From Pholiota molesta (Eukaryota > Basidiomycota > Agaricomycetes > Agaricales > Strophariaceae), in assembly GCA_014925825.1 (NCBI GenBank), contig JACGCK010000492.1, positions 1-20,118 on the forward strand: 20,118 nt of DNA, read 5' to 3'. Below, in pieces: positions 11,053-20,118 of the stretch. Below the pieces are notes generated by a model, which was not told where the DNA came from, did not search any database, and saw only the letters and a list, made by a program, of their open reading frames with translations. The first letter of the stretch is position 1. Every line of letters starts with the position of its first letter. Both the position numbers and the translations under genes were made by a program.

Positions 11053-11345
11053 CTTTATTTACACGTTTTGGTATTTCGTCCAGTACTTATATGACTGAGG
11101 CATGATCTTTTTTCTTTTGCATGTTTTGTGTTACTTTGTGCTCTTGGGGATTCTATATATCCAATGCATAATGCACAACAGTACATATAATCGTTTTAAA
11201 GTTGTATCTGCGTTTATAGGCATTAGCCCGTTGTCCATGGGTATCCAGAATAAAATGTATATTAGTAATGGGGTATACAATGAAAATAACGTTGACATCT
11301 AATAATGGCCGCCGGTGAGTAGAAGACATTGCTGAAGATGATTTG
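11053..11345. other. Convergent 3' intergenic region between the ABC and SCY1-like genes
   Basis: The interval is AT-rich, with 293 nt between the two stop codons, and must hold both 3' UTRs and polyadenylation regions. An AATAAA at 11249-11254 on the plus strand could serve the ABC transcript. I see no gene; the short open frames in it have no motif. Confidence 0.55.
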
Positions 11346-14300
11346 CTATGGCTTTGCTGCAGCCTTCTTCTGTTCTTTGAGCATGGCGATACGCTAAAAC
11401 GAATGAGGCTTATTATCAATTTGAAATGACAATAATGTGCAGACTTACTTGTTTGCGTTCTTCTTTTCGTCTGGCCATTTCAGCAGCTTTGCCTTCTTTC
11501 GATAAGACTACGTTATTGGACAAAGGGTAGGAAGGGGCGGTAGTTCCATTATTCCTCTCAGCAGGAGTTTCCCAAGTACCAGCGCTTTCCCAGTCTGCCT
11601 CTTGTGATGGAGACTTCGTACGTGAGGATTGGGAGGAATATGGACGCGGTAGAGGAGACTGGGCTCTTGTCATTTTTGACATGGACGTGGATGGTGTTAC
11701 AGATGGTCGAGGGGTTTGCCATGCAAGTTGATCGTCGAGAGTTGCCAGCCATGAAGTATTAGTGTTGACAGGAGAAAAGGCTGTAGCACTTGCAGGTGGT
11801 GCAGGTGGTGCAGTCGGCGGTGTCGGTGCAGATTCAAAGGCACCTTTGTACATACAATTTATCAGCGAATATCTTAAGGATTATCCATCGGACTTACTCC
11901 AGTCATCATCATCGGCGTTCACATCGATCAGATCGTCAGAGCCCCAAGGGTTGGCAAAGATTGAGGATTTGGAGCCTTCCAGGCCATCATCTTCGGTTGA
12001 ATCCACCGTCCAAGGACTTGAAGCGGAGGCGGCTGCTTCCTCCGCCAACTGGTCCGCTAGCTTTCCGAGGGCAACATGATTGGGTACTTTGTTTGCGCCA
12101 AGCTGCATGGCTTTCCCCTTTGATAAGACACCGTTGGAAGTAGGTACTGTTTCCGATGATAGCGTTGACTTCGAGAATGAGGGTCGAGAAAGTTCGCCTA
12201 TATGGCTGCTGAGGGAAGTATCGGGGGCCGAAGTCACGCGATCGAGGCTAACAGCAGATATTGGAACTTGCAAATCTGAAGCAGCAATCTATACAGACAC
12301 GAGAATGATGAGTGAAAAGTGAGGACGCGGTAAAGATACCAGCGTACTTTCTTTCCCAGAGTTGAGATCGCCCAACCTGCCAGAGTACCGGCTGCGCCAG
12401 TTGCCGAATCCACCAGCGTACCAGGCATAGGCGTAGACCCAGAAGTTCCTTCTGGTGTATTGGTCATGGCTGTCTCCGGCTGGCAAAGACGATAATTAGG
12501 TCAAATTTAAGAAAAAAAGTTGACAAGGAAAGATTTTTTTTACCATGTGTGCCGCATGCTCTTCCAATCTCTTTACGAGAGCCTGCATTACTTTAAAGGC
12601 TTGATCACGAACCAACCTGCGAAAGGACACGATAAATTAGAACTTCACTGCCAATAAGCAGTCAAAGCTCACTTTTCCTCATCGATCAGAGTAAAAGCCA
12701 TATTGGGAATAACCTTGGTAGCGACCTCGGAGATTTCAAACAGATCGACAGTGGCCATAAAGGCCGACAGCCCCGCTATTCTTGCATGTACGAAAGGATC
12801 TTTAAGCGCTCGTGAAAATGCCGGAACGAGAACTTTGCGCTTCGTGTTGTATCCCAGAGACGGAGCAAGGCGACCAATGAGGATGCAGGTGTTCGTTCGG
12901 ATGGACGGCTCGGAGTCTGTTTGCGTTTTGGCTAGCAGTCGCAATAGGTCGTTGTTCAACAGCCGGTCTGTAAGCTAAAGATATGTCGGTGGGTATGCGC
13001 TTGGTTCTAGTTTGTGGAACTAACCTTTGGTGCCAAGAGGATGATTGACTTTACTGTAGCCTCTCGAATGATTGCAACTGTATCCGAAAACCCAGTTTGC
13101 TGCGTAAAGTGAGTAAATATGAACAAAAAGAGGGACAAACGGTCCCACCAGATGAGGGAATATCTTGTCGCTGACTGCCTTTTTATCTAGTTTTTCAACA
13201 TATTCTGGCAGATGTTCCAGCAAGGCCATTCTCAATCCTCGATCAGGACTAGCATATAATTTGATGATCGAAGAAAGAATGAGCTTCGGATAGTCTTCAG
13301 GGGAGACATTGGCACCGAATTGTAGGACAAGGGGAAGAATAGTGGCTCCCGAGGCTCCTCCATACTCTAAGGCTGAAATTAAAGAAGGCAGGACTTTAAA
13401 TGACGCAAATTCAGGTGGAAACGAAGAGGCGGATTCCTTCAGATTCCTTTTATGAGGTCAATAACTATTTTCATTTGGGAAAGGAAAGTAATCATACTTC
13501 AAAAATTGGTTTTTTTCGGCCTCGCTAGAGAGCGCAAAATTATCCAATCCTGCGCAAACTTTGACCAAGCGGTTGTGGTTGAAGAATCCTGTTTCCGCCA
13601 TGCCGATTTCGAGGAACCCTTTCGCGTTCAACCGTCCTTTCGGGTTAGGGTTTAAGAGCCGTTTAAAATGCGGAAATAGTGTTGTAGGGATAGCACCACG
13701 AGAAGAAGGGGCAGGAGGGGGGTGCGGAGGTTCGGCCGTCGGTGGGGGTGGGTGAGTTGGGTTGAAAACGGCATGAAGAAGTAGGCCAAGAGCATAAGCA
13801 TCTGGAGCTGCGGGGTCAGAACTCGCGGGATATCAGTGCAGCAACTATGTCGAATATGGATTGTAATCACTCTTTGGCACTTGACCATCCACTTTTCTTT
13901 ACTTCAGGAGGTGCCCATGCGGAGGATCCTGGTAGAAGTCCACCCATGGTCTGTCAAAATGTTAGATTAAGATCACTATGCCTGATTATTGACGCACATA
14001 TAACACAGCGGCATCATCCTTTGGATTGCTCAATAATTCAAAACCCCCTAGTTTCCATTCTCCTGATGGTGATAAGAATATCGAATAACTGCATATCTTT
14101 CCATGCGTGGCTGCGCATTGATCGTTCAAAAACGACAGCGCTACCTGAAGATAGTCAATCAAAGTAGACTACGGAAAATGAAAAGGAAGACGAACAGATA
14201 TGCGATGTAGTCCCCACAATAGCCAATCTTCCCTTTCCTGCGCACTCTTAGAAGCATATTGGGGCAGTACACTCGATAGCGGGCGGATGCGTTCAGTCAT

Positions 14301-14653
14301 GATGTAAATAGTCGATTCGGACTCGACGGCGTCCATGAATTTGAGAACATCAGGATGTCGTGTGGTGCGCAGTTTGCGGAGGGCATTCTGTGCAAAGACC
14401 TTTATATTCTTCTTGGATGAATCACTCAAGTCATATTCGAAGACAGAGACGGGACTTCCGTCGTCCTTTATTATGATGAATAAGGAGGTCGATGAGAAAG
14501 CGCTCTATTACGCACTCGCTTTGTGGCATCATACAGCGTATAATATCCTTCCACCTGCGCGAGCTTGGAACCAAGGGAGAATGGGAGATTGAGACCTGAC
14601 TTTTGAACGAGTGTCGATACCGCGGCAGAGCCAAGAGTGCGTAAGTAGTCCAT
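11346..14653 (-). CDS. SCY1-like pseudokinase (SCYL1/Cex1 type)
   Basis: This is a complete gene for a SCY1-family protein. Relatives (yeast Cex1, animal SCYL1) act in the cytoplasm in Golgi-ER (COPI) traffic and nuclear tRNA export, as scaffolds and not as enzymes. Exons on the minus strand: 14653-14516, 14465-14196, 14144-13998, 13950-13871, 13821-13498, 13446-13149, 13099-13025, 12974-12673, 12616-12544, 12479-12348, 12288-11898, 11843-11449, 11393-11346. They join in phase into 890 residues. Residues 1-300 are kinase-like and begin MDYLRTLGSAAVSTLV. The VAIK lysine is replaced (PVSVFEYD), HRD reads THGK and DFG reads GGFE, so catalysis is not expected. Residues 310-570 are HEAT-like helices, including the hallmark QTGFSDTV near 420. 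The rest is Ser/Pro/Ala-rich with an acidic patch (NADDDDW) and a basic helical tail ending KEQKKAAAKP. No animal-type RKLD COPI signal is seen at the end. Confidence 0.92.
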
Positions 14654-14885
14654 ATAGGTAGATTAAGCAGGAGTAGGATGAGGAATAGGAGATGGACTGC
14701 GTCCTGCGCGAGGACGTGTTGCAATTATGATCGATCATGTGCTCAATTGTCTTGCGGCTTGCTTCACCTCCACCACCTCGCCATCCCTCCACCACAAAAT
14801 ATCACCACAAGTGCTCTTATATTCCTTGCCTTACTTTGTTATCATTAATGACTTCTGAACCCTATTAATTTACACCTCAATCACG
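14654..14885. promoter_or_regulatory. Shared divergent promoter region of the SCY1-like and MED14 genes
   Basis: Only 232 nt separate the two start codons, so both promoters and 5' UTRs share this interval. It contains a perfect 12-bp palindrome (14727-14738), CAATT/CAATTG motifs on both sides of it, a TCCT-gcgcg-AGGA inverted repeat (14702-14714), and a CCACC/CTCC pyrimidine-rich stretch near 14765-14800. No clear TATA box sits at a convincing distance from either start. Confidence 0.6.
14727..14738. promoter_or_regulatory. 12-bp perfect palindrome in the divergent promoter
   Basis: ATGATCGATCAT equals its own reverse complement and lies between the divergent starts, 74 nt from one ATG and 147 nt from the other. 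A symmetric site would suit a dimeric regulator acting on both genes. No factor is assigned; chance occurrence is possible. Confidence 0.3.
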
Positions 14886-17800
14886 ATGAACCAAGATACC
14901 CAGCCCGACATGATTGTAGATATAGAAAATCCAACAACAGCCAAAAGCGCGCTCTTAAATGGCCTGCATACCGACGACACTTTTGGGCCAACAATAGAAG
15001 AACTGGAGAGAGAGCTTCCAGTTGTATACGACGGTCAAATACCGTTAGGCGATCTGCTTTCGCGTGTTGTTCAGTCAATCTACGCAGAGCTCTCGGAGCT
15101 AGCAGAAACGTGGGTAGCATTGCCCTAGTAACACTTCGTGTATTTCGTTGACTTTGCTCTCAGAATGCCCAATATGTCGGATAGCGCTCGCAAACGAACC
15201 TTGGCCGACTGGGTAGTTAAAATAAAAAAGCAGGTTGTAAAGCTATACGCTGTGGTGAAATGGTCTCGGGATGCCGATACTATTCAGAAGTGTATGGTAC
15301 GCCATCGTTTTTTCTTTCCTTGATAATTAGGCACTAGAATCTCACCATTCCCAGAATATCATTGCATTTCTTCTTACGCAAAACTCGCAATTCGAGGACA
15401 CCATTCGCTCGTTAACTCATGCAAAAGAGGGTTTAGATCCCGCAAGGTTGCACCATTGCTGTGTCAAGCTAGACCTTTCTGTCTGACCTTCTCACTATAG
15501 GCTACGAAATCATGATCTTCTGACGTCGTTAGATGTTTTGACCACTGGCTCATATTTACGATTGCCGACATGCATAAAGGTGTCCTTGTTTTTCTTTGGC
15601 GTGCACGGCACTTGTTCTAACCCTGAATTAGAAAATGGCGATTCCACCACCACCTTTAACAGATGCAGAGGTTTCAAAACACTTTTTGATATGGAACAGA
15701 CTCTTCGCTATCGACTACGCATGTCAGAGATCGTTCCAGTAGAAATGTCTCAATATCATATTGGTAAAGATAATCTATATTCAATGAAACTTTGTTCACA
15801 CTCAAAGGACCGCTTTGTCCAACAGCTGACGGCCGTGCTCACTTCATTGTTCCAAAACTGTTAACACATCAATTTGCCTTCGAGGAGGTGCGAAGGATGA
15901 TGGATGGTTCTTTGTTTCAGTCGAGTTCTTGATTAACATGGGAGGTGATCTTACGGGCTTGCAAGGTATTTATGGGTTTTCTCTACTCCTTGTAATGTAT
16001 ATGCTAATATTGAGTAGAATTTCCTCGGGTACCTACTGGTATCATAAAGCGACATATCACAGATGAAGCGGATGCTCGACTTGCTTTCTATTTACCATTA
16101 CCTGAAATACAACCACCAATACCCAACGCACCACCTCGGCCCAACTGCCTTCAGGCGTGGTAGATGCGCCTCTTGTCCGCTTATTCAATTTCTTGCGTAA
16201 GTCATCTGGACAACATGTTACACATTTATTGAATACCCTTGAACATTCAGAAATGATGTCATTGTCTTATCAACTCGAAATTTTATGGTATCAGGCCGAA
16301 CGCATGCGCTCTTTGGGTTGGGCAGATTACCTATCGGTTCAAATGTCTCCGGACCGGAAAACCATGAAAGCTTCGTATTGGATGTATGTCTTTAGGTGTT
16401 TTATTGGAGAGTTGCCCTTATTTCTCTTCACAGGCGACCTCCACAGCCAACACCTCCGGGTCGACCTCGACTCAAGCTGCCGTTACTTGGGGGTACTTTA
16501 ACGATATCTATCGTTCAAACCAAGGGTCCAGCGCAAACTGGGCCTGGCCCTGCTCGAACATCCCAGCAAAGAGTCCTTGCACGATTACAACAAAAATCGA
16601 AATTAGGTAGTGGCCGTCCTTCAGATGAAGTCGAAGGGTTGAAATTTGTGGTCCATTGGGAGCCAGCAAAGGGGGCTCTGGGTGTTTCAATTCCTCAAGA
16701 AGAATCGATTCTGTCTCCAGACGCTTTGCAAGTGGTGAGGCTCTTTTCCCCAGGTTTATCGTCCTTGACGCTTATATCGCTGTAGGATCCAGACAATCTG
16801 GATTTTGAGCAAATGTTGCGGACAGTTATACAGAAACACTCTAAGGCCATCCTAGGTAGTTTCCGGAATCAACTGCAACATGGACCAAACAAAGTATTTT
16901 CACCTCCTGGAGTTGTCTCAATGGTCCAAGATGGTATGTCTTTATTTATGTATTGAATACTCGATGTCATCAAATTGAACCAATGGTATTAGGCGAAACA
17001 CAGGCTCTCCAAGTACATCTATGTGCCGATGAGGTGGTCATCATCACCATCGACACACGAACAGGTAGATTAACCCTTAGAGATACCGGCGATCTGGCGG
17101 CTGCCGGTCGCGGCCCTCGATTTGCACTATTTTCTGAACGATTGAACGATAATCCAACGCTTCTCATGGATGCTTTGTTCCGTTTACGTATTACGGTGTG
17201 TCAACTTGTTCAACTTATAAGATGGCTTCCACATTAATGCTTACGCTGTTATAGACCATTCTAGATCTTGCAGAGCAAAAAGCAAATTACCTAGGTATGC
17301 AAAGCTACCGCCGGAGGAATATCAACCCAGACGGTTAGTTCCTGGAATCCTATATTTATCTCAATGTGGTGCTGATCAAAAGATTATAGAGTTATTGAAG
17401 CTTGGTGCAGATGCTCGTGCATCCCTCTACATCCAACTTGCAACCTTCCCAAATCATTACCTCGTGCTTGTAGTAACCGACGAACGATTCAAGTACGCAC
17501 TGATCACCACCAAAGTCCAAACAGAATCTATGTACGGCAACATGGTTTTGGAGGATATCGCTTGGCTGGACTTCGATCGTATACATGATGCGGCCCTCGT
17601 ACGGAATGCACAAGATAACGCTGCTTCCACCTCTCAACCAGGATCGGAAGAGTTGAATGCTGCTGCGAAGAGGTCGTATGGGTGAGCTCATTTAGTGTCT
17701 GATTTTGGTCTGGCGACTCAACTTCCCTTATCAGTTTCTACCTAGATACCCAGGGCCTACGAGAGTTATACAGCTATTGCAGGTGAATCTTCAGTGTAAA

Positions 17801-19231
17801 AATATATACTGTTACCAAACACTCACTGAACTTTCCTTCAGTGCACGCGTTGCATTCATCAATGTCGAACGACAGTTCAAAATCCGTGGAATCCCATTCA
17901 CACATGTCAATCCAACGAGCAGTACGCCAGTCACCTTTGAACTCTCTCAGATCCAATCTTCCCTCGCCCGTTCTGTTCCGGCCCTATGTGTACAGTCAGA
18001 GCACATTCTATCAGGGGCTCCTGCTGCCGAAGCTGCAATGCCTAATATTCGTGTAATACCCCTTAATTGGTGGTCCAAAGGAAAGGCCCAGGTAAACTAA
18101 CAAAAAAATCCTCTCCTGAAGTCATTTATTGAGCAATCTGCAGGTTGTAACATGCGTGAAATTGAAATATGTCCAACAGCCGGTGGGCAAAACAGCCAGC
18201 GGCAGTACCATTATTCGCCCCTCGAAGCGTATCATATACGATACCACAGAAGCTGTCGTGTCATTCCTGTCGGAAAACGTCAATACGTGCGTCGATGAAT
18301 TTTTGGAAGAGTGGGCGAGAGTTTCAAAGATGGTTGTGATCGCTCGAGAAGGTTCGTATCATTGAGATAAGCATGAGATTTGGTTTCTAATCATATATTC
18401 AGTGGCACAAATGTCGAAACACAAGAAATGGCGTGATGTCCGACTGTTATCATTCGATCTCCAAACTGTCGAATTTGCCTATGCCCAAGTGTGTCTCATT
18501 TCAAATTTCTACACATCAGAACTCTGACATTATCGATAGGACTATACTGTTTCAATATCCTGTCAAGATCAACTATCACCCACGGGTGGTATTTCGATCT
18601 TGAATTTGCTCGGATCCCCTCTCCCAATGCGATGGAGACAGAGGATACATTCAACCCTCACGAGGATGCAGAACCCTTTTTTACGGGATATTCTGCGACA
18701 TGCTCATGGTCGATTAGCTCCATCCCTACACCTTCTAGTGACATTACTTCGGGACACTCTACCGATAGTGGTCGAGCTTGAGGCTATCCGAAAAGAAAGC
18801 AAACAGAATGGGTGGAATTTTGACATCTTGCGAAGGCGGCGGGCTGTATCGACTGCTGTATGGAGACTCAAGTATGTTATTCTTGCTATTATTGTCAGTA
18901 TTTCTATTCTGACTCTGAGTTATAGGACGCTCTGGACTTCCGTCTAATGACGATCAGAACATTGCTATCCTCGACTCATCGCATTCACTATTGATGTGCA
19001 AACGCCTGGAAAGACAGTCACGAAGGATCCTGTCGTTGATGACCTCGTCTTGCAGCCCATCCCCAAATGCGCGATATGTGACAGATGCTGTCCAAAATGG
19101 GTTGGCAATCTGGCCAATTGACAATGGGCAAGGTAGCGGCCATTGATATTGGGGTGGTTTGTGATGCTAGCGGAGTCGGTCCTCTCACCAAAGCGATACA
19201 CACGAGGATTCTGGAACAACTCAAGACCTAG
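14886..19231 (+). CDS. MED14: Mediator complex subunit 14 (MED14/Rgr1), with frame breaks
   Basis: MED14 is the backbone subunit of nuclear Mediator, which links activators to RNA polymerase II. Likely exons: 14886-15109, 15164-15296, 15331-15446, 15501-15579, 15632-15763, 15826-15965, 16018-16196, 16251-16383, 16434-16734, 16786-16933, 16993-17195, 17255-17333, 17390-17681, 17735-17782, 17842-18091, 18144-18351, 18403-18488, 18540-18871, 18926-19231; about 1130 residues. The N-terminus has the MED14 signature (IPLGDLLSRVVQSIYAELSE, KLYAVVKWSRDADTIQKCM, LDVLTTGSYLRLP), then RYRLRMSEIVPVEM, DDGWFFVSVEFLINMGGDLT and IIKRHITDEADARLAFYLP. The tail reads IDIGVVCDASGVGPLTKA and ends LEQLKT. Exons 8-17 are open. 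One base seems missing at 15676-15679, 15861-15862 and 16140-16142, and from 18585 onward the frame changes repeatedly. MED14 is normally needed for viability in yeast, so errors in the sequence are more likely than gene loss. Confidence 0.85.
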
Positions 19232-19548
19232 CACCCGCAGCCTGGTACTGTTCCTTCGCATCATTACATTGGATACAATGTCATGAGATTGTATTATTAT
19301 ACTATACATTAATTTAATATCTGTACAACATGCTCCACATATTACCACGGAAGAAGTGAAATGAAGCACAATACGGTTGGCAGGAGGTGACGTTATAGAT
19401 TATCTTAATCCGATAACACAATGACCTCGATATCTTCACCATGTCGATCTTTGTTTTTGTTGAACCGACGGGAGGCCGGCTTGGCGTTGATACAGATAGG
19501 GCGGACATGGCTCGTTCAAGAGTTTTGTCGAGCCGTGAATTCAGAGAG
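19232..19548. other. Convergent 3' intergenic region between MED14 and the AT-hook gene
   Basis: AT-rich sequence (around 19290-19330) between two convergent stops, expected to contain both 3' ends. An open frame at 19441-19683 on the plus strand runs into the antisense of the AT-hook gene and shows no motif. I see no gene here. Confidence 0.45.
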
Positions 19549-20043
19549 TTAGAAGAAGACGATGGCCGGGCCGGATGCGGAATCCTGGGGTATGATAGTT
19601 TGGTGTCCTTCCAGCCTGTGTGTTATTTGTGTAGTAAGCTGTCCTGTGTAGGTCATGTAAAATTTCGATATCTGCGGTATTGAGACCGACATGAACGCGT
19701 GTTGAGATTCTAGTGAAATCTGAGGATTTACTTACCTGAACTGCTATCGGCGAAAATCGGTTCGGGCGAAGCCTCGAAGAGGAGGTAGTGGCGTAGGGTC
19801 TCCCAGGGGAGGACATATCGTGGGCATGAAGGGGGAGATGCGTCTGGTGCTTGACAAGCGAGGGCTGAATATTGGGAAGCGACGACAAGTTTTTGCGAGG
19901 GCGCCCAACCTTCCGTTTCAGTGGTGCGGCGTCATCGCTTCTCAAACTTGATTCGACGCTGGTGAAGTCGAAGAATTCACCTTCGCTGCTACTAGTGCTG
20001 CTGCTCGCTGAAGCGCTCTTGGCACGTCTGCCCTTCTTCTTTC
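19549..20043 (-). CDS. AT-hook protein, 3' part (gene continues past right edge)
   Basis: The minus strand carries an exon at 20043-19736 after a possible acceptor (ataag), a 64-nt intron 19735-19672 (gtaagt...ccgcag), and a probable last exon from 19671 to a TAA at 19551-19549. The exon begins with a basic run (KKGRRAKSAS), a serine-rich and acidic stretch (SSSTSSSEGEFFDF), then LKRKVGRPRKN, which is a good AT-hook (GRPRK core) with flanking basic residues. AT-hooks bind the minor groove of AT-rich DNA, so a nuclear chromatin or transcription role is likely. The rest is a disordered Ser/Pro/Arg-rich tail with no recognised domain. Upstream exons, and thus the domain that would name the protein, lie outside. 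The final exon is uncertain because two of its frames are open. Confidence 0.55.
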
Positions 20044-20118
20044 CTTATCAACGGTCGATTTTTGACGATGATGCTAGCATCATTTTAGTGGATGATATAA
20101 TTGGGGAAGTGTCAGAGA

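Noticed and set aside
11762..12143. Plus-strand open frames of 105 and 117 codons
   Set aside because: Antisense to the SCY1-like exons 11449-11843 and 11898-12288; their composition follows from the Ser/Ala/Pro-rich sense strand.
12703..12978. 91-codon plus-strand open frame
   Set aside because: Antisense of the HEAT-repeat exon 12673-12974 of the SCY1-like gene.
1..20118. A novel defence system, biosynthetic cluster or CRISPR array
   Set aside because: All well-supported genes belong to known eukaryotic families with unrelated roles. No repeat-spacer structure, clustered enzymes or unknown conserved multi-gene unit was seen.

Overview
The window reads as a piece of a filamentous basidiomycete genome, probably an Agaricomycete. 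The genes are densely split by short GT-AG introns of about 43-65 nt, gene order is compact, the proteins are fungal in type, and a decayed non-LTR (LINE-type) reverse transcriptase copy sits in the one long intergenic gap. This assignment rests on gene architecture and remembered protein families; no search was run.

Layout from left to right. (1) Minus strand, 1-2033: 5' part of a CSC1/OSCA/TMEM63-type membrane channel gene that runs off the left edge. (2) 2034-4996: divergent intergenic region holding a possible truncated gene start at 3079 and a LINE-type reverse transcriptase relic at about 3155-4058. (3) Plus strand, 4997-11052: a complete full-size ABC transporter of subfamily A, 18 exons joining into one open frame of 1598 codons plus stop. 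(4) Minus strand, 11346-14653: a complete SCY1-like (SCYL1/Cex1-type) pseudokinase, 13 exons and 890 codons plus stop, convergent with the transporter and divergent from the next gene. (5) Plus strand, 14886-19231: Mediator subunit 14 (MED14/Rgr1), about 19 exons, with several one-base frame breaks. (6) Minus strand, 19549 to the right edge: 3' part of an AT-hook protein gene, convergent with MED14.

The genes do not form a pathway. They are ordinary housekeeping or membrane functions: osmosensing cation flux, lipid-type export, Golgi/tRNA trafficking, the transcription coactivator Mediator and a DNA-binding protein. The features most worth a second look are the many one-base frame breaks, mostly at homopolymer runs, in MED14 and CSC1 while the two genes between them are perfectly open; a 400-nt outlier intron in the ABC gene; and the decayed retroelement with the gene stub it may have cut. 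I found no defence island, CRISPR array, biosynthetic cluster, rRNA or tRNA, and nothing that I would call a new biological system.
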